The notes: generated by a model not told the origin, from the letters alone. A stretch of DNA of 64,000 nt from Paenibacillus sp. URB8-2 (GCF_013393385.1 NZ_AP023239.1:1054001-1118000); one strand, 5' to 3'; positions 44,340-53,674 are shown, counted from the stretch's first letter. Numbers and translations: made by a program.

Positions 44340-46037
44340 GTGAGCGAAAAAATGAAGAGGGTTTTTGCGTTTACGGCAATCGTGCTGGGTTTTTTTATGG
44401 CGCTGCTGGATACGACGATCGTCAATATCGCCCTGCCGGAAATGACAAAGCATTTCGGGGGCGACGTTGCGGGGATTTCGTGGGTAATGAACGGTTATAA
44501 TTTGGCCTTCGCCGTCTTTATTTTGACGGCTTCCCGGCTTGCGGACCAGTTCGGGCGCAAAAAGGTGTTTCTTATCGGCATCGTTCTGTTCACCGTCTCG
44601 TCGCTGCTCGCCGGATTTGCGTCAAGTCTCAGCGTATTGATTGCGCTGAGGGTTATACAGGGTCTGGCGGGCGCGATCATCGTGCCGGTGACGATTCCGC
44701 TGACGACCTCGACGTTTCCGAAGGAGCTGCACGGCGCGATTATCGGGATATGGGGAGCCGTTTCGGGTCTGGCCGCGGCCAGCGGGCCGGCGCTCGGGGG
44801 AGTGCTGATGGAGAAGCTGAGCTGGGAGTGGATCTTTTTTGTCAATGTGCCGCTCGGCGTGCTGAGCGTGATTCTGACGCTAGTGTTCATTGGGGAATCG
44901 AAGGATGTCTCCGCGGGGCGGAGAGTGGATTTTGCGGGCACACTGTTCATCACCGGGAGCATGTTCTGTTTCGTTTACGGCTTAATTCGGGTCGGTGATT
45001 GGGGCTGGACTTCTTCCGCCATTCTGCTGCTCTTCGCGTCCGGTCTTCTTTTTCTGCTTCTCTTTCTCTATATGGAGCGTAAATGCGCGGAACCGATGCT
45101 TCCGCTGGAGCTGCTGAAGATCAAAACCTTCAACGGAGCGGCGTTAACCCTGCTGATTGTCGGTGCGGGGCTGATGAATATTTCGCTGCTGACCTCCTTT
45201 TTTCTAATGCGCATCATGGGTATGAGCGATTTGAAGGCAGGATTGATCCTATCGATGATGGCCCTTGGCTCGACATTGACCTCGGCCGTTTCCGGGCCGC
45301 TGTCCGGGAAGTACGGAAGCCGATGGTTCGCCGCTGCTGGCATTGTGGTGATTGCGGCCGCCACTTATTCCCTCGGAGGACTGTCGGCTTCTTCGCCGGT
45401 GAGCGGAATTCTGCTGCGTTTAGCTGCGGCCGGCATCGGTGTTGGCCTAACGATGGCTCCGGTCATGTCGTCTGCGGTGCGCAATGTGCCCGAGGAGAAG
45501 GTTGGCATCTCCTCGGGTGTCATCAATATGACCAAGGCGCTCGGCTGCGTGCTCGGCGTGGCCATCATCGTCACTGCGCTCCAGCAGAATCTTGATGATC
45601 AGGCGGCCGCCGCCCGCAGCAGCGCCGTACAGATGATCCGGGACGATGGCCGGCTGCTGCCGCCCGTCAAGGAAGCCTTGGCGGCGTCGCTGCAAAGCGC
45701 CGGTTCCGGAGGCGCAGTCGGCACGGCTTCGCCCCCTTCGCCGGAAAGCGCGGCGGCGGCAGTCGGCTCGCAGCTTCGGGCTGCCGCTTCCAAGCTTGCG
45801 CCTGCGCCTCGCGCGGCGCTTGAGCAAGCTGCGCCCGCCCAGATTCGCGAAACGGAAGAGCTGGTGGGCCGGATTGGCGGCGAAATGAAGGAGGCGGCTG
45901 TGAAGGGATTCAGCCGCACCTTTGCTCTCGCCGGCCTTCTGCTGCTTCCCGGCGTTGTATTTGCCCTGATGAGCGACCGGTCCCCGCGCCGCAGCGGAAG
46001 AGAAATTCCGGCTGCGGAGAAAGGCACGCTTCTCTAA
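44340..46037 (+). CDS. DHA2/EmrB-QacA-type MFS multidrug efflux pump
   Basis: This is a 565-residue transporter with 14 predicted membrane helices. The family motif LDTTIVNIALPEM is in helix 1, RLADQFGRKKVF in the first cytoplasmic loop and the antiporter motif GAVSGLAAASGPALGG in helix 5. An Ala-rich loop of about 100 residues lies between the last two helices. GTG 44340 is chosen for its GGAGGGG; the ATG at 44325 overlaps that site. It likely exports a hydrophobic drug or toxin in exchange for protons. It is controlled by the divergent TetR gene. Confidence 0.9.
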   Translation: MSEKMKRVFAFTAIVLGFFMALLDTTIVNIALPEMTKHFGGDVAGISWVMNGYNLAFAVFILTASRLADQFGRKKVFLIGIVLFTVSSLLAGFASSLSVLIALRVIQGLAGAIIVPVTIPLTTSTFPKELHGAIIGIWGAVSGLAAASGPALGGVLMEKLSWEWIFFVNVPLGVLSVILTLVFIGESKDVSAGRRVDFAGTLFITGSMFCFVYGLIRVGDWGWTSSAILLLFASGLLFLLLFLYMERKCAEPMLPLELLKIKTFNGAALTLLIVGAGLMNISLLTSFFLMRIMGMSDLKAGLILSMMALGSTLTSAVSGPLSGKYGSRWFAAAGIVVIAAATYSLGGLSASSPVSGILLRLAAAGIGVGLTMAPVMSSAVRNVPEEKVGISSGVINMTKALGCVLGVAIIVTALQQNLDDQAAAARSSAVQMIRDDGRLLPPVKEALAASLQSAGSGGAVGTASPPSPESAAAAVGSQLRAAASKLAPAPRAALEQAAPAQIRETEELVGRIGGEMKEAAVKGFSRTFALAGLLLLPGVVFALMSDRSPRRSGREIPAAEKGTLL

Positions 46038-46069
46038 ATTGGCGCGACCCCGTCGCATCAACCGCTATT

Positions 46070-46115
46070 GCCGTTCCTGTGGAGATGCCCATATCTCCTG
46101 CGGGAACGGCTTCTT
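46070..46115 (+). terminator. Terminator after the MFS gene
   Basis: GCCGTTCC pairs with GGAACGGC and GGAGAT with ATCTCC inside; a short T-rich tail follows. The tail is weak. Confidence 0.6.
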
Positions 46116-46133
46116 CAATTTAGCAGGATTGTA

Positions 46134-46178
46134 TTGACAATTCCGATTAACTGTATTATTAATAATAGTACAGTTGAT
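46134..46178 (+). promoter_or_regulatory. Promoter and likely operator of the GntR-ABC operon
   Basis: TTGACA (46134-46139) is followed after 17 bases by TATTAA (46157-46162). The -10 lies in the palindrome CTGTATTATTAATAATAG-TACAG, a plausible binding site for the GntR/YtrA-type regulator encoded downstream. Confidence 0.55.
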
Positions 46179-46235
46179 ACACCTGCTCTGCCAGGGAAGC
46201 TATAATCCCGGGAGCGGGGGAAGGGGGAGTCGCAT

Positions 46236-46622
46236 GTGTTCGAACTGGACGTTCGGAGCCGCAGACCCATTTACGAGCAGTTGACGGATAAGATCAAGGA
46301 GCTGATTTTGTACGGCATTTTACGGTCCGATGAGCAGCTTCCGTCCGTGCGGACGCTGTCGGCGCAGCTTACCGTGAATCCGAACACCATTCAGAAGGCT
46401 TACCGTGAACTGGAACGGGAAGGCTATATTTACTCCCGGCCGGGCAAGGGCAGCTTCGTTTCGCCAGCGCAGCAGGGGACGAATGCAGCCAAAAGGGCGG
46501 AAGTGCGCGAGGAACTGCTGCGCCTGATAGCGGAGGCCGTTTACCTCGGCTTTACGGAGTCGGAAATCGTTGAATTGTTCAAGCAGGCATCGGAGCAAAA
46601 AGGAGAGGAGGATCAGCCATGA
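46236..46622 (+). CDS. GntR-family regulator, YtrA type
   Basis: This is a 128-residue short GntR protein with a winged-helix domain (about 1-70; YEQLTDKIKELI, then LPSVRTLSAQL and NPNTIQKAYRELE) and a short helical tail, as in the YtrA subgroup. Such regulators usually repress the ABC operon they head. Here the stop overlaps the ATG of the ATPase gene (ATGA). The start is GTG behind a weak G-rich site. Confidence 0.9.
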   Translation: MFELDVRSRRPIYEQLTDKIKELILYGILRSDEQLPSVRTLSAQLTVNPNTIQKAYRELEREGYIYSRPGKGSFVSPAQQGTNAAKRAEVREELLRLIAEAVYLGFTESEIVELFKQASEQKGEEDQP

Positions 46623-47521
46623 TCGAGATACGGGAGGTCAGCAAAGTTTTTCAGGACCGGAAGGCGGTTCAGGGAATTTCCTTGACCATACATAAAGGGA
46701 ATATATTCGGGCTGCTCGGCTCGAACGGGGCGGGGAAAACGACGCTGCTCAAGACGGTTGCAGGGATCTACCTGCCCGATGCGGGAAGCGTGATCATTGA
46801 CGGTAAGCCGGTGTTTGAGAACCCTGACACCAAGGGGAGAATCGTATTTATGCCGGATTTTCCTTACTTCTTCCCTCAGGCTTCCATCATGCAGATGGCC
46901 GATTTCTACAGGTCCGTCTACCCGCGCTGGAGCGGGGAACGCTTCAAGGAGCTGGGCGGATTATTTTCGCTGGACCCGAAGCGCAAGCTGAACCGGCTGT
47001 CCAAGGGAATGCGGCAGCAGGCCGCTTTTTGGCTGGCGCTCAGCTGTATGCCGGATGTGCTGATCATGGATGAGCCGCTCGACGGACTAGATCCGGTGAT
47101 GCGGCGGCTGATTAAAAATGTGCTGTTCCAGGAGGTTGCCGAACGCGGCCTTACCGCCGTCATCTCCTCGCATAATTTGCGCGAGATTGAGGATCTGTGT
47201 GACCATGTTGGCATTATGCACGAAGGGGCTCTGCTGATCGACAAGGAGCTTGACGAGCTGAAATCCGACACGCATAAAGTGCAGGTGGCCTTCCGGGATG
47301 AACGCCATGAGGGGGCGCTGTCCGGCAAGCTGCAGATTCTGCACCGCGAACGGCGGGGGAGCGTCTGCCTCTATATCGTAAAAGGGGACCGCGAGCGGAT
47401 CGCGGACGCGTTCCGTGTCTATAATCCGTACGTGCTGGATCTTCTGCCGCTGACCTTGGAAGAAATCTTTATTTACGAAATGGAGGGGGCGGGCTATGAC
47501 ATCGCGCCGATTCTACTTTAA
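46619..47521 (+). CDS. ABC transporter ATP-binding protein
   Basis: This is a 300-residue ATPase with Walker A GSNGAGKTT, signature LSKGMRQQ and Walker B VLIMDEPLDG, and a C-terminal tail of about 90 residues. It is of the type found in YtrB-like exporters controlled by short GntR regulators. The signature motif has Lys in place of the second Gly, which is common in this group. It pairs with the permease gene that starts 26 bases inside its end. The substrate is unknown; envelope stress or peptide-antibiotic export is typical. Confidence 0.9.
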   Translation: MIEIREVSKVFQDRKAVQGISLTIHKGNIFGLLGSNGAGKTTLLKTVAGIYLPDAGSVIIDGKPVFENPDTKGRIVFMPDFPYFFPQASIMQMADFYRSVYPRWSGERFKELGGLFSLDPKRKLNRLSKGMRQQAAFWLALSCMPDVLIMDEPLDGLDPVMRRLIKNVLFQEVAERGLTAVISSHNLREIEDLCDHVGIMHEGALLIDKELDELKSDTHKVQVAFRDERHEGALSGKLQILHRERRGSVCLYIVKGDRERIADAFRVYNPYVLDLLPLTLEEIFIYEMEGAGYDIAPILL

Positions 47522-49541
47522 CCGGGGCATGATCCGGCAAAATCTCAGGCAGCATTCCTGGATCGCCGCCGTTTACCTGCTCGGTCTGCTGTTCGCTCTT
47601 CCGCTGCAAATGTTCCTTGGCGGAAATCCCGACACGCCGCCGCAGAAGGTGGACGATCTGTTCCGGATCAGCGGCTCGCTGCCCATGCTGTTCACGCTTA
47701 CGCTGCCCGTGGCGGCCGGTCTGCTGCTGTTCCGCTACCTTCAGCACAAAGGGGCGGCGGACATGGCGCACAGCCTTCCGCTGCGCCGTAAGCATCTTCT
47801 GACGGTCCAGCTGTTCAGCGGCTCCATTCTGCTTCTGGTTCCGGTATGGCTTACGGCGCTTGCTGCCGGAGTGATGCAAAACTGGGACGGCAATATGTTC
47901 CTTTACAGCGGTGCGGATGTCTGGACTTGGGGAGCTATAGTCAGCGTGTTGACGCTGTTCCTGTTCACCTTGACTTCTTTCGTCGGCATATGCCTCGGTC
48001 TTACCGTGCTGCAGGGCATTGTGGTTTATATTTTGCTGATTCTGCCCGCCGTGCTCTCGCAAATGGTTCTTTATCATTTATCCATCTACCTGTACGGATT
48101 CCCATACCAGAACAATTTGAGAGGTATAGACTACTGGTCGCCGTTCCTTCACATGATGGAAATAACCGCCAAGCCTTATACCTGGGGCGAGCTGGGCATC
48201 TATGCGGCTTTGATCGTTCTGTTCGTTCTGCTGTCGTATGTGCTGTACCGCAAGCGGCGGGTGGAAACGGCAGGCCAGGCGATGGCCTTTACGTACTTCA
48301 ATCCGCTGTTTAGAGGCGGAGTCATGCTGAGCGCCATGCTGATCTCCGGCACCTACTTTGCCCAAATGCGCTCCGGACTCAGCGGCTGGTCGTTCACGGG
48401 CTTCGCTCTCGGGGCCGTTATCGGATATGCCGGAGCGGAAATGGTAATCCGGAAATCCTGGCAAATCCTGAACCGGAAGCTGCCCTTGCAGTTTGCGGGT
48501 TACGCGGTTGTCCTCGGACTTCTGCTGTACCTTCCCGTGTCGCCCATGACCGGCTTTGAGGCGAGAGTGCCGGCCGCGGACACCATCAGCGAGATCTACG
48601 CGGGCAGTAATTACGAGGGTTATAGGGATTCGCAACCGGCGGCTGTAAGTTCCGTTGACTACAATACGATAGGCAGCCCCTATAAGGGCATAGCCCCGTT
48701 CTCTTCAGACCCGACCTATATAACAAACGTCCGCAAGCTCCATGAAGCGCTTGTCCAGGTGCGGCCGGGGGACGGGGAGGGTCGGTACAAGATCTATTCG
48801 GAGCGAACATTATTCGGCTATACCTTGGTCTATAAGCTGAAGGATGGGAGCAAGATTACCAGACAGTACAATGTGCCGCAGGCCGGTTTCGAGCCTGAGC
48901 TTAAAGCGGTGATGGAATCCCCCGAATTCAAGCGGACCAAATATCTCCTGCCGCTGCTTGACAAGCCGATTGCGAGTATCCAGGTGAGTTCCGGTGTCAG
49001 GAGCGTCACGATCTCGGAACCGGCGGATATCGCGGCGTTCAAGATGCTTCTGAAGAAAGAGATCCTGAACATGTCCTTTAAAGACCAGACGGACGACGCA
49101 GTTCCGCTGGCCACAATCCGTATCGCAACCGAGGAATCAATGAATCATCCTTATTCGGGTTACTTGTTCGAGGGCTACAACTGGAACCCATCTTTTCATG
49201 AGCTGGGAGCATGGCTTGAACAAAAAGGCTATGCGGATAAGGTCAGAATCAAGGCAGATGACTTGCTGTCTGTTGAAGTGGCGAAACAGAGTAGCGAAGA
49301 CGTTCTTCCCAACGGCGTTAATTACGACCCGGAGGCACATCTCAGGTTGGCGAGGGAAGGGGGCCGATCCGTCATTGTCAAGGACAAGGCACGAATAGAA
49401 GATATTCTGAAAATACGGCGGAACTATTCGTCCAAGACGGATTCGTATTTCGCGCTTGTGAAGTTCAAGAACGGAAACGGCGAATATTATAGGCTGAATG
49501 CGTCGGAAATGACCCCTGAACTGAAAAGTCTGCTTCCCTGA
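47496..49541 (+). CDS. ABC permease with large soluble C-terminal domain
   Basis: This is a 681-residue protein. The first about 350 residues hold eight to ten predicted membrane helices. The last about 330 residues form a soluble domain that should lie outside the cell. The layout matches the DUF6449-type permeases of Bacillales as I recall. GGAGGGGG precedes the ATG. With the ATPase it makes a transporter of unknown substrate; the large outer domain suggests binding of an extracellular molecule. A terminator follows. Confidence 0.8.
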   Translation: MTSRRFYFNRGMIRQNLRQHSWIAAVYLLGLLFALPLQMFLGGNPDTPPQKVDDLFRISGSLPMLFTLTLPVAAGLLLFRYLQHKGAADMAHSLPLRRKHLLTVQLFSGSILLLVPVWLTALAAGVMQNWDGNMFLYSGADVWTWGAIVSVLTLFLFTLTSFVGICLGLTVLQGIVVYILLILPAVLSQMVLYHLSIYLYGFPYQNNLRGIDYWSPFLHMMEITAKPYTWGELGIYAALIVLFVLLSYVLYRKRRVETAGQAMAFTYFNPLFRGGVMLSAMLISGTYFAQMRSGLSGWSFTGFALGAVIGYAGAEMVIRKSWQILNRKLPLQFAGYAVVLGLLLYLPVSPMTGFEARVPAADTISEIYAGSNYEGYRDSQPAAVSSVDYNTIGSPYKGIAPFSSDPTYITNVRKLHEALVQVRPGDGEGRYKIYSERTLFGYTLVYKLKDGSKITRQYNVPQAGFEPELKAVMESPEFKRTKYLLPLLDKPIASIQVSSGVRSVTISEPADIAAFKMLLKKEILNMSFKDQTDDAVPLATIRIATEESMNHPYSGYLFEGYNWNPSFHELGAWLEQKGYADKVRIKADDLLSVEVAKQSSEDVLPNGVNYDPEAHLRLAREGGRSVIVKDKARIEDILKIRRNYSSKTDSYFALVKFKNGNGEYYRLNASEMTPELKSLLP

Positions 49542-49584
49542 AAATATACTGAAAAGATCCGTCCGGTACGTTGGCACGGCTCTG

Positions 49585-49632
49585 AACGCTTCGTCCAAAA
49601 CGGCTTGCCGCTTCGGGCGAAGCGTTTTTTTT
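49585..49632 (+). terminator. Terminator of the GntR-ABC operon
   Basis: AACGCTTCG pairs with CGAAGCGTT, with CC/GG inside, followed by eight T. Confidence 0.85.
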
Positions 49633-49633
49633 G

Positions 49634-49682
49634 AAATATCAGGTTAAGGATAAGCTTCGCGCTTATCCTTAACCTGATATTT
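49634..49682. repeat. Perfect 22-base inverted repeat with TTCGC loop
   Basis: Bases 49634-49655 are an exact reverse complement of 49661-49682 around a five-base loop (49656-49660). A degenerate copy is at 37870-37918. It is immediately followed by, and overlaps, the hairpin element at 49678. Confidence 0.85.
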
Positions 49683-49738
49683 TTACGAGAAACGGATGCC
49701 TTCCTCTTCCAGAGGACGGCGAAGCCGTTTCTTCTTAG
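49678..49738. repeat. Dispersed hairpin element, copy 2
   Basis: It has the same ends as the copy at 21434-21496 (ATATTTTTACGAGAAACG and CGTTTCTTCTTAG). The inner stem is CCTCT/AGAGG instead of GCGTCT/AGACGC, so pairing is kept while the bases differ. Confidence 0.65.
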
Positions 49739-49876
49739 ATATGGACTTACGAATCCGAATTGTCTAATTTTTGTATCCGTTCCCGTAAAGGGGCAATGAG
49801 GATTGAACGCGTCGAACTGCGGCTGGAGTTAAGCCCCGGAGCCGGGTATTATATAATGTAACGGAGGTGAACGGCC

Positions 49877-50401
49877 ATGAACCCGGTGGAGGATCATCTA
49901 GATCTAGGGCTGCAAATTGTATTTATCGGCTTCAACCCGAGCCTGCGGTCTGGAGAAGCCGGCCATCATTATGCGAATCCGCGCAATAATTTCTGGAGAA
50001 TTCTTTACCGCAGCGGACTTACGCCGCGGCTGTACGACGCTTCCGAGGACGGCGAACTGCTGAAGCTGGGCTACGGCTTCACCAATATCGTCGCCCGTCC
50101 CACCCGGGGAGCGGAGGATATTACCCGCGAGGAGTACAATCAGGGGCGGGAACTGCTTCGGACCAAGCTAATGAAGTACCGGCCGCAAATCGCCTGCTTT
50201 GTCGGCAAGGGCGTATATACGGAATTCAGCCGCAGGGCGCAGGCTGATTGGGGCTTCCAGGAGGCGCTGGAGCCGGTGGTGGACGGCGTGCGCGAGTTCG
50301 TCGCGCCTTCCTCCAGCGGGCTGGTGCGGATGCCGATGGATGAGATTGTCGGGATTTACCGGAGGCTGAATGAGTCGGTCCGGGAACGGTCGGATCTGTA
50401 A
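49877..50401 (+). CDS. mug: Mug-type mismatch-specific DNA glycosylase
   Basis: This is a 174-residue protein of the uracil-DNA glycosylase fold. The motif GFNPS (about 18-22) corresponds to the active-site GINPG of Mug, and NPRNNFW follows as in the family. SSSGLVR near the C-terminus matches the minor-groove wedge region. It should remove uracil or damaged bases opposite guanine. A TATAAT at 49852-49857 may be its -10. A GGAGGT lies before the ATG. No operon partner is visible. Confidence 0.88.
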   Translation: MNPVEDHLDLGLQIVFIGFNPSLRSGEAGHHYANPRNNFWRILYRSGLTPRLYDASEDGELLKLGYGFTNIVARPTRGAEDITREEYNQGRELLRTKLMKYRPQIACFVGKGVYTEFSRRAQADWGFQEALEPVVDGVREFVAPSSSGLVRMPMDEIVGIYRRLNESVRERSDL

Positions 50402-50650
50402 TCCGGTTTCCCGGGTCAATACCGCGCTTTTCTCACAGCTTTCTTTTTTAGGAGCAGTCGTGAAACCGCCAGCAGCCGAGTCTTGTATTTGCAAGGCGAA
50501 GGCTGCTTTGTTTTTGGAGGGACGTTCATAAAACCTTCTCCCGAATGAGGATGGACGGGCAGGAATACACAGGGTGAAGGTTGAACTTTAAGAACGATAT
50601 CATCAAGAATGCGGAAATCCATGCATGATAGTCGGGAGGTTAGACTGCAA

Positions 50651-51403
50651 GTGAAGTACGAAGTCATTCTATTTGATGCGGACGATACGCTGTTCGACTA
50701 CGGGCAGGCGGAGAGCTATGCGCTGCGGGAAGCTTTTAACCAGTTCGGCATGCCGTCGGGCTTCGATATTTGCGCCCCGGCCTACAAAGAAATCAACAAG
50801 GCGCTTTGGAGGGATCTGGAGCTTGGGCTGATCTCCTCCGCCGTGCTGCGCGTGGAACGGTTTACCCGGCTGTTTGCCGCGCATGGCCTTGATCTGGACC
50901 CCGAGTCCTTTAGCGCTTCCTATTTGAACCATCTGGGAGAGGGGATTTTTCTGGTCGAGGGGGCGGCGGAACTGTGCGATGAGCTTGCCGGGTGCCGTCT
51001 CGCGGTGATTACCAACGGGATCAAGGAAGTTCAATACTCGCGCATTCAAGGCTCGCCGCTGCGCGATACGTTCGCGCATATCATCATCTCTGAGGAGGTC
51101 GGAAGCCAGAAGCCGGAGCGGGGCATTTTCGATCACGCCTTTGCAAGGCTCGGACTTACGGCCGAAGACAAGCACAAAGTGCTGATTGTCGGCGATACGC
51201 TGACATCGGACATCCAGGGCGGCATATCATACGGCATCGACACCTGCTGGTTCAATCCCTCAGGAAAGCCCCGGGACCCGGAGATCATACCGACCTATGA
51301 AATACGGTCATTGTCCGAGCTGCGGCCTATAGCTGAGGGCAAGCCGGGGGGATGGCTCCCGGGCGGCGAAGGATGTCCGGGCAGGGAAGAGCCGATTTCC
51401 TGA
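50651..51403 (+). CDS. HAD-family phosphatase, YjjG/nucleotidase type
   Basis: This is a 250-residue HAD hydrolase. Motif I is FDADDTLFD, motif II is VITNG, the Lys of motif III lies in SQKPERGIF and motif IV is GDTLTSDIQGG. A helical cap sits between motifs I and II, as in YjjG pyrimidine 5'-nucleotidases. GTG 50651 follows GGGAGG (50634-50639). The last about 25 residues are Gly/Pro-rich and not part of the fold. The substrate cannot be told from sequence. Confidence 0.85.
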   Translation: MKYEVILFDADDTLFDYGQAESYALREAFNQFGMPSGFDICAPAYKEINKALWRDLELGLISSAVLRVERFTRLFAAHGLDLDPESFSASYLNHLGEGIFLVEGAAELCDELAGCRLAVITNGIKEVQYSRIQGSPLRDTFAHIIISEEVGSQKPERGIFDHAFARLGLTAEDKHKVLIVGDTLTSDIQGGISYGIDTCWFNPSGKPRDPEIIPTYEIRSLSELRPIAEGKPGGWLPGGEGCPGREEPIS

Positions 51404-51423
51404 GCAGCAGTATTTTTCGCAAA

Positions 51424-51473
51424 AAAAAGAGGATGACCTAGGGTCACGCGCCCCGGGCATCCTCTTTTTTGAA
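51424..51473. terminator. Bidirectional terminator between HAD and dioxygenase genes
   Basis: AGAGGATG pairs with CATCCTCT, with CCTAGGG-type inner pairing, A-run on the left and T-run on the right. Confidence 0.85.
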
Positions 51474-51483
51474 CAGTCTCAAG

Positions 51484-52455
51484 TTACTGTCTTGTATCCA
51501 GCGGCTTAAGCATTTCCTCGATCTGGCTGCGCTTTGGCTCCAGGAACGGAGGCAGCGCCAGCGATTCGCCAAGATGGTCGGCCGGCTCGTCCGTATCGAA
51601 GCCCGGCCCGTCCGTAGCCAGCTCGAACAAAATGCCGCCCGGCTCCCGGAAGTATAAGGAACGGAAATAGAAGCGGTCGACAAATCCGGAATTGGGCAGG
51701 CTTGCGGAGCGGAGGCGCTCAATCCACAGCTTAAGCTCCTCTTCGTTGTCCACCCGGAAGGCGACATGATGTACCCCGCCCCGGCCCAAACGCTCGGCCG
51801 GCAGATCATTGCGCTCCTCGACATGGACCTCGGCGCCCGAGCCGCCTTCGCTGGTCTCGAACACGATAACGTCAGGCTGGCCCGGGACAGTGGAGGGATA
51901 GACGCCCTTGCGCCGGAATCCGAGAAGCTGCTCCAGCACGGTGGCGGTAGGCTCGGCGTTCTCCACCGTCAGATGCGCCGGTCCAAGTCCGGTGATGGCA
52001 TGCTCGGCGGGAACGGGACTCTTGTCCCACGGATGGCCGCCGGCAACGCCTTGATTGTTCTCGTCCGAGACGAGGAAGAACCGCTGCCCTTCGGGGTCGC
52101 GGAAGAATAGCGTCCGCCGCCCGCCGCGGTCCGCAATCTCCCCGTGGTCGACCCCGTATTGCCCGAGCCGATTCTTCCAATATTCCAAAGCGGCGTCGGA
52201 GGGAACGCGCAGCGACAGAGCGGAGATGCTGCTATTGCCTTCCCGGTTCCGGCCCGCCATCGGAATTTCGAAGAACGTGACCTCGGTGCCGGGACTCCCT
52301 TTTTCATCGCCGTAAAATAAGTGGTAGACGGAGGTATCGTCCTGGTTGACCGTTTTTTTGACCAGACGCAGGCCAAGCACTTGAGTGTAGAAATTAAAGT
52401 TTTCAGGCGCTTTGGCCGTGATCGCGGAAACATGGTGAAGTCCTTTGAGTTCCAT
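51484..52455 (-). CDS. VOC-family ring-cleaving dioxygenase, MhqA/MhqO type
   Basis: This is a 323-residue protein of two vicinal-oxygen-chelate halves. Iron or metal ligands appear as His in GLHHVSAIT at the start, His in GGVHHVAFR, and Glu in GGILFELATD in the second half. The family cleaves hydroquinone or catechol-like rings and protects Bacillus from quinones. The ATG at 52455 has a perfect GGAGGT. An inverted repeat (TTACTA/TAGTAA, 52540-52560) upstream could be a MarR-type operator. It is transcribed alone. Confidence 0.88.
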   Translation of the reverse strand: MELKGLHHVSAITAKAPENFNFYTQVLGLRLVKKTVNQDDTSVYHLFYGDEKGSPGTEVTFFEIPMAGRNREGNSSISALSLRVPSDAALEYWKNRLGQYGVDHGEIADRGGRRTLFFRDPEGQRFFLVSDENNQGVAGGHPWDKSPVPAEHAITGLGPAHLTVENAEPTATVLEQLLGFRRKGVYPSTVPGQPDVIVFETSEGGSGAEVHVEERNDLPAERLGRGGVHHVAFRVDNEEELKLWIERLRSASLPNSGFVDRFYFRSLYFREPGGILFELATDGPGFDTDEPADHLGESLALPPFLEPKRSQIEEMLKPLDTRQ

Positions 52456-52539
52456 AACAATACCTCCGTTTTTCTGTGGTTTCATTCCGCTGTTGTTCTG
52501 ATTTGTTCAGAACATCTATTTTAACCGTAATATATTAAG

Positions 52540-52560
52540 TTACTAAAGTTTTAATAGTAA
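52540..52560. promoter_or_regulatory. Inverted repeat upstream of the dioxygenase gene
   Basis: TTACTA and TAGTAA flank AAGTTTTAA. The position, 85 bases before the dioxygenase start, suits a MarR-type site, but the promoter is not clear and the link is tentative. Confidence 0.35.
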
Positions 52561-52701
52561 ATGACGGGATTTGCAACCCGTCTAAACCCCAGGCCGAATA
52601 ACATGATTTGGCAAAAAACTTGTGGCTCGGGGTTCGGATGCGATATATTTGTTTCAAACATTACTTTTTTGAAATCCATAATTGTGGTTGGAGGAAATTC
52701 T

Positions 52702-53493
52702 ATGAGCAACCCATCCCGAGAGAAAAGCGAACCGGCAAACGCCGCCGAGCGAAAGAAGGAAATTATTGAGCTGCTGGAGCGTGGAAACGCTGTTAAAGTA
52801 ACGGAACTCAGCAAACGCTTTAAAGTTACGGAAGAGACGGTCAGACGGGATTTGGAGCGTCTGGAGAACGAGGGGCTGATTGTGAGGACCCACGGCGGAG
52901 CCGTGCTGAACCGTTGGGAATCGATGGAGCCTCCCGTTATTCAGCGGGAAACCATTCATGAACAGCAGAAGAAGGGAATCGGCATTTATGCCGCCTCGCT
53001 CGTCAGGGAAGGGGAAGTGATTGCGCTTGACGCCAGCACCACATCCCTTCAGGTGGCCAAGCAGCTGCCCAACCGGCCGTTGACCGTGATTACCTACTCG
53101 CTTGTCATCGTGAATGAACTGATCAAGAAGAATGAAATCAAGCTTATTGTAATCGGAGGCAATCTGGACACCGACGCGATGGCCATGACCGGCATGCCGG
53201 CCGAGAATATGCTGGACGGCTATCATATCGACAAGTTCTTCTTCTCCTGCCAGGGCTTCGACCTGCTTCGGGGGATTACCGAGCCTTACGAATCCCATGC
53301 CCGGCTTAAACAGAAGATCATGTCCATATCGGATGAGCGCATTCTTCTGGCCGACAGCAGCAAGTATCAGGCCCGCTCTTTAATCCGGCTGATGGGGGTG
53401 GAGGAGGTGCACCGGCTGGTGACGGATTCGGGCCTCCCTCCGGAGGAACGCGAGAAGTTTCATGCCAGGGATATTAACGTTACAGTAACCTGA
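52702..53493 (+). CDS. DeoR-family regulator of the sugar operon
   Basis: This is a 263-residue regulator with an N-terminal DeoR HTH (RKKEIIELL, then VTELSKRFKVTEETVRRDLE, residues about 20-70) and the C-terminal DeoR sensor domain (GGAVLNR, ALDASTTSLQVAKQL). ATG 52702 follows GGAGG. Its own terminator separates it from the next gene, so the operon behind it has a separate promoter. A phosphorylated sugar from that operon is the likely effector. Confidence 0.9.
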   Translation: MSNPSREKSEPANAAERKKEIIELLERGNAVKVTELSKRFKVTEETVRRDLERLENEGLIVRTHGGAVLNRWESMEPPVIQRETIHEQQKKGIGIYAASLVREGEVIALDASTTSLQVAKQLPNRPLTVITYSLVIVNELIKKNEIKLIVIGGNLDTDAMAMTGMPAENMLDGYHIDKFFFSCQGFDLLRGITEPYESHARLKQKIMSISDERILLADSSKYQARSLIRLMGVEEVHRLVTDSGLPPEEREKFHARDINVTVT

Positions 53494-53524
53494 TGGCCCG
53501 AACAGTTGAATAACAGAAACGATT

Positions 53525-53556
53525 GAAATCAGCCTTGTCGGCTGGTTTCTTTGTTT
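53525..53556 (+). terminator. Terminator after the DeoR gene
   Basis: GAAATCAGCC pairs with GGCTGGTTTC (one wobble) around TTGTC and is followed by TTTGTTTT. Confidence 0.8.
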
Positions 53557-53562
53557 TCAAAA

Positions 53563-53602
53563 TATTTTTGTTGAATTCAAAAATAATATATTGTAATATA
53601 CA
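53563..53602 (+). promoter_or_regulatory. Likely promoter/operator region of the sugar operon
   Basis: The AT-rich palindrome TTTTTGTTGAATTCAAAAA lies about 90 bases before the epimerase gene. A similar TTTCAAA/TTTGAAA pair precedes the DeoR gene near 52653-52673. Both may be DeoR sites. The -35 and -10 are not clear. Confidence 0.4.
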
Positions 53603-53674
53603 GATATGAAATCGCTTTTATGTCATAAACAAACGTAAAATATCTGTAAAAAAAAGATAAGAGGTGCGAAGAGC

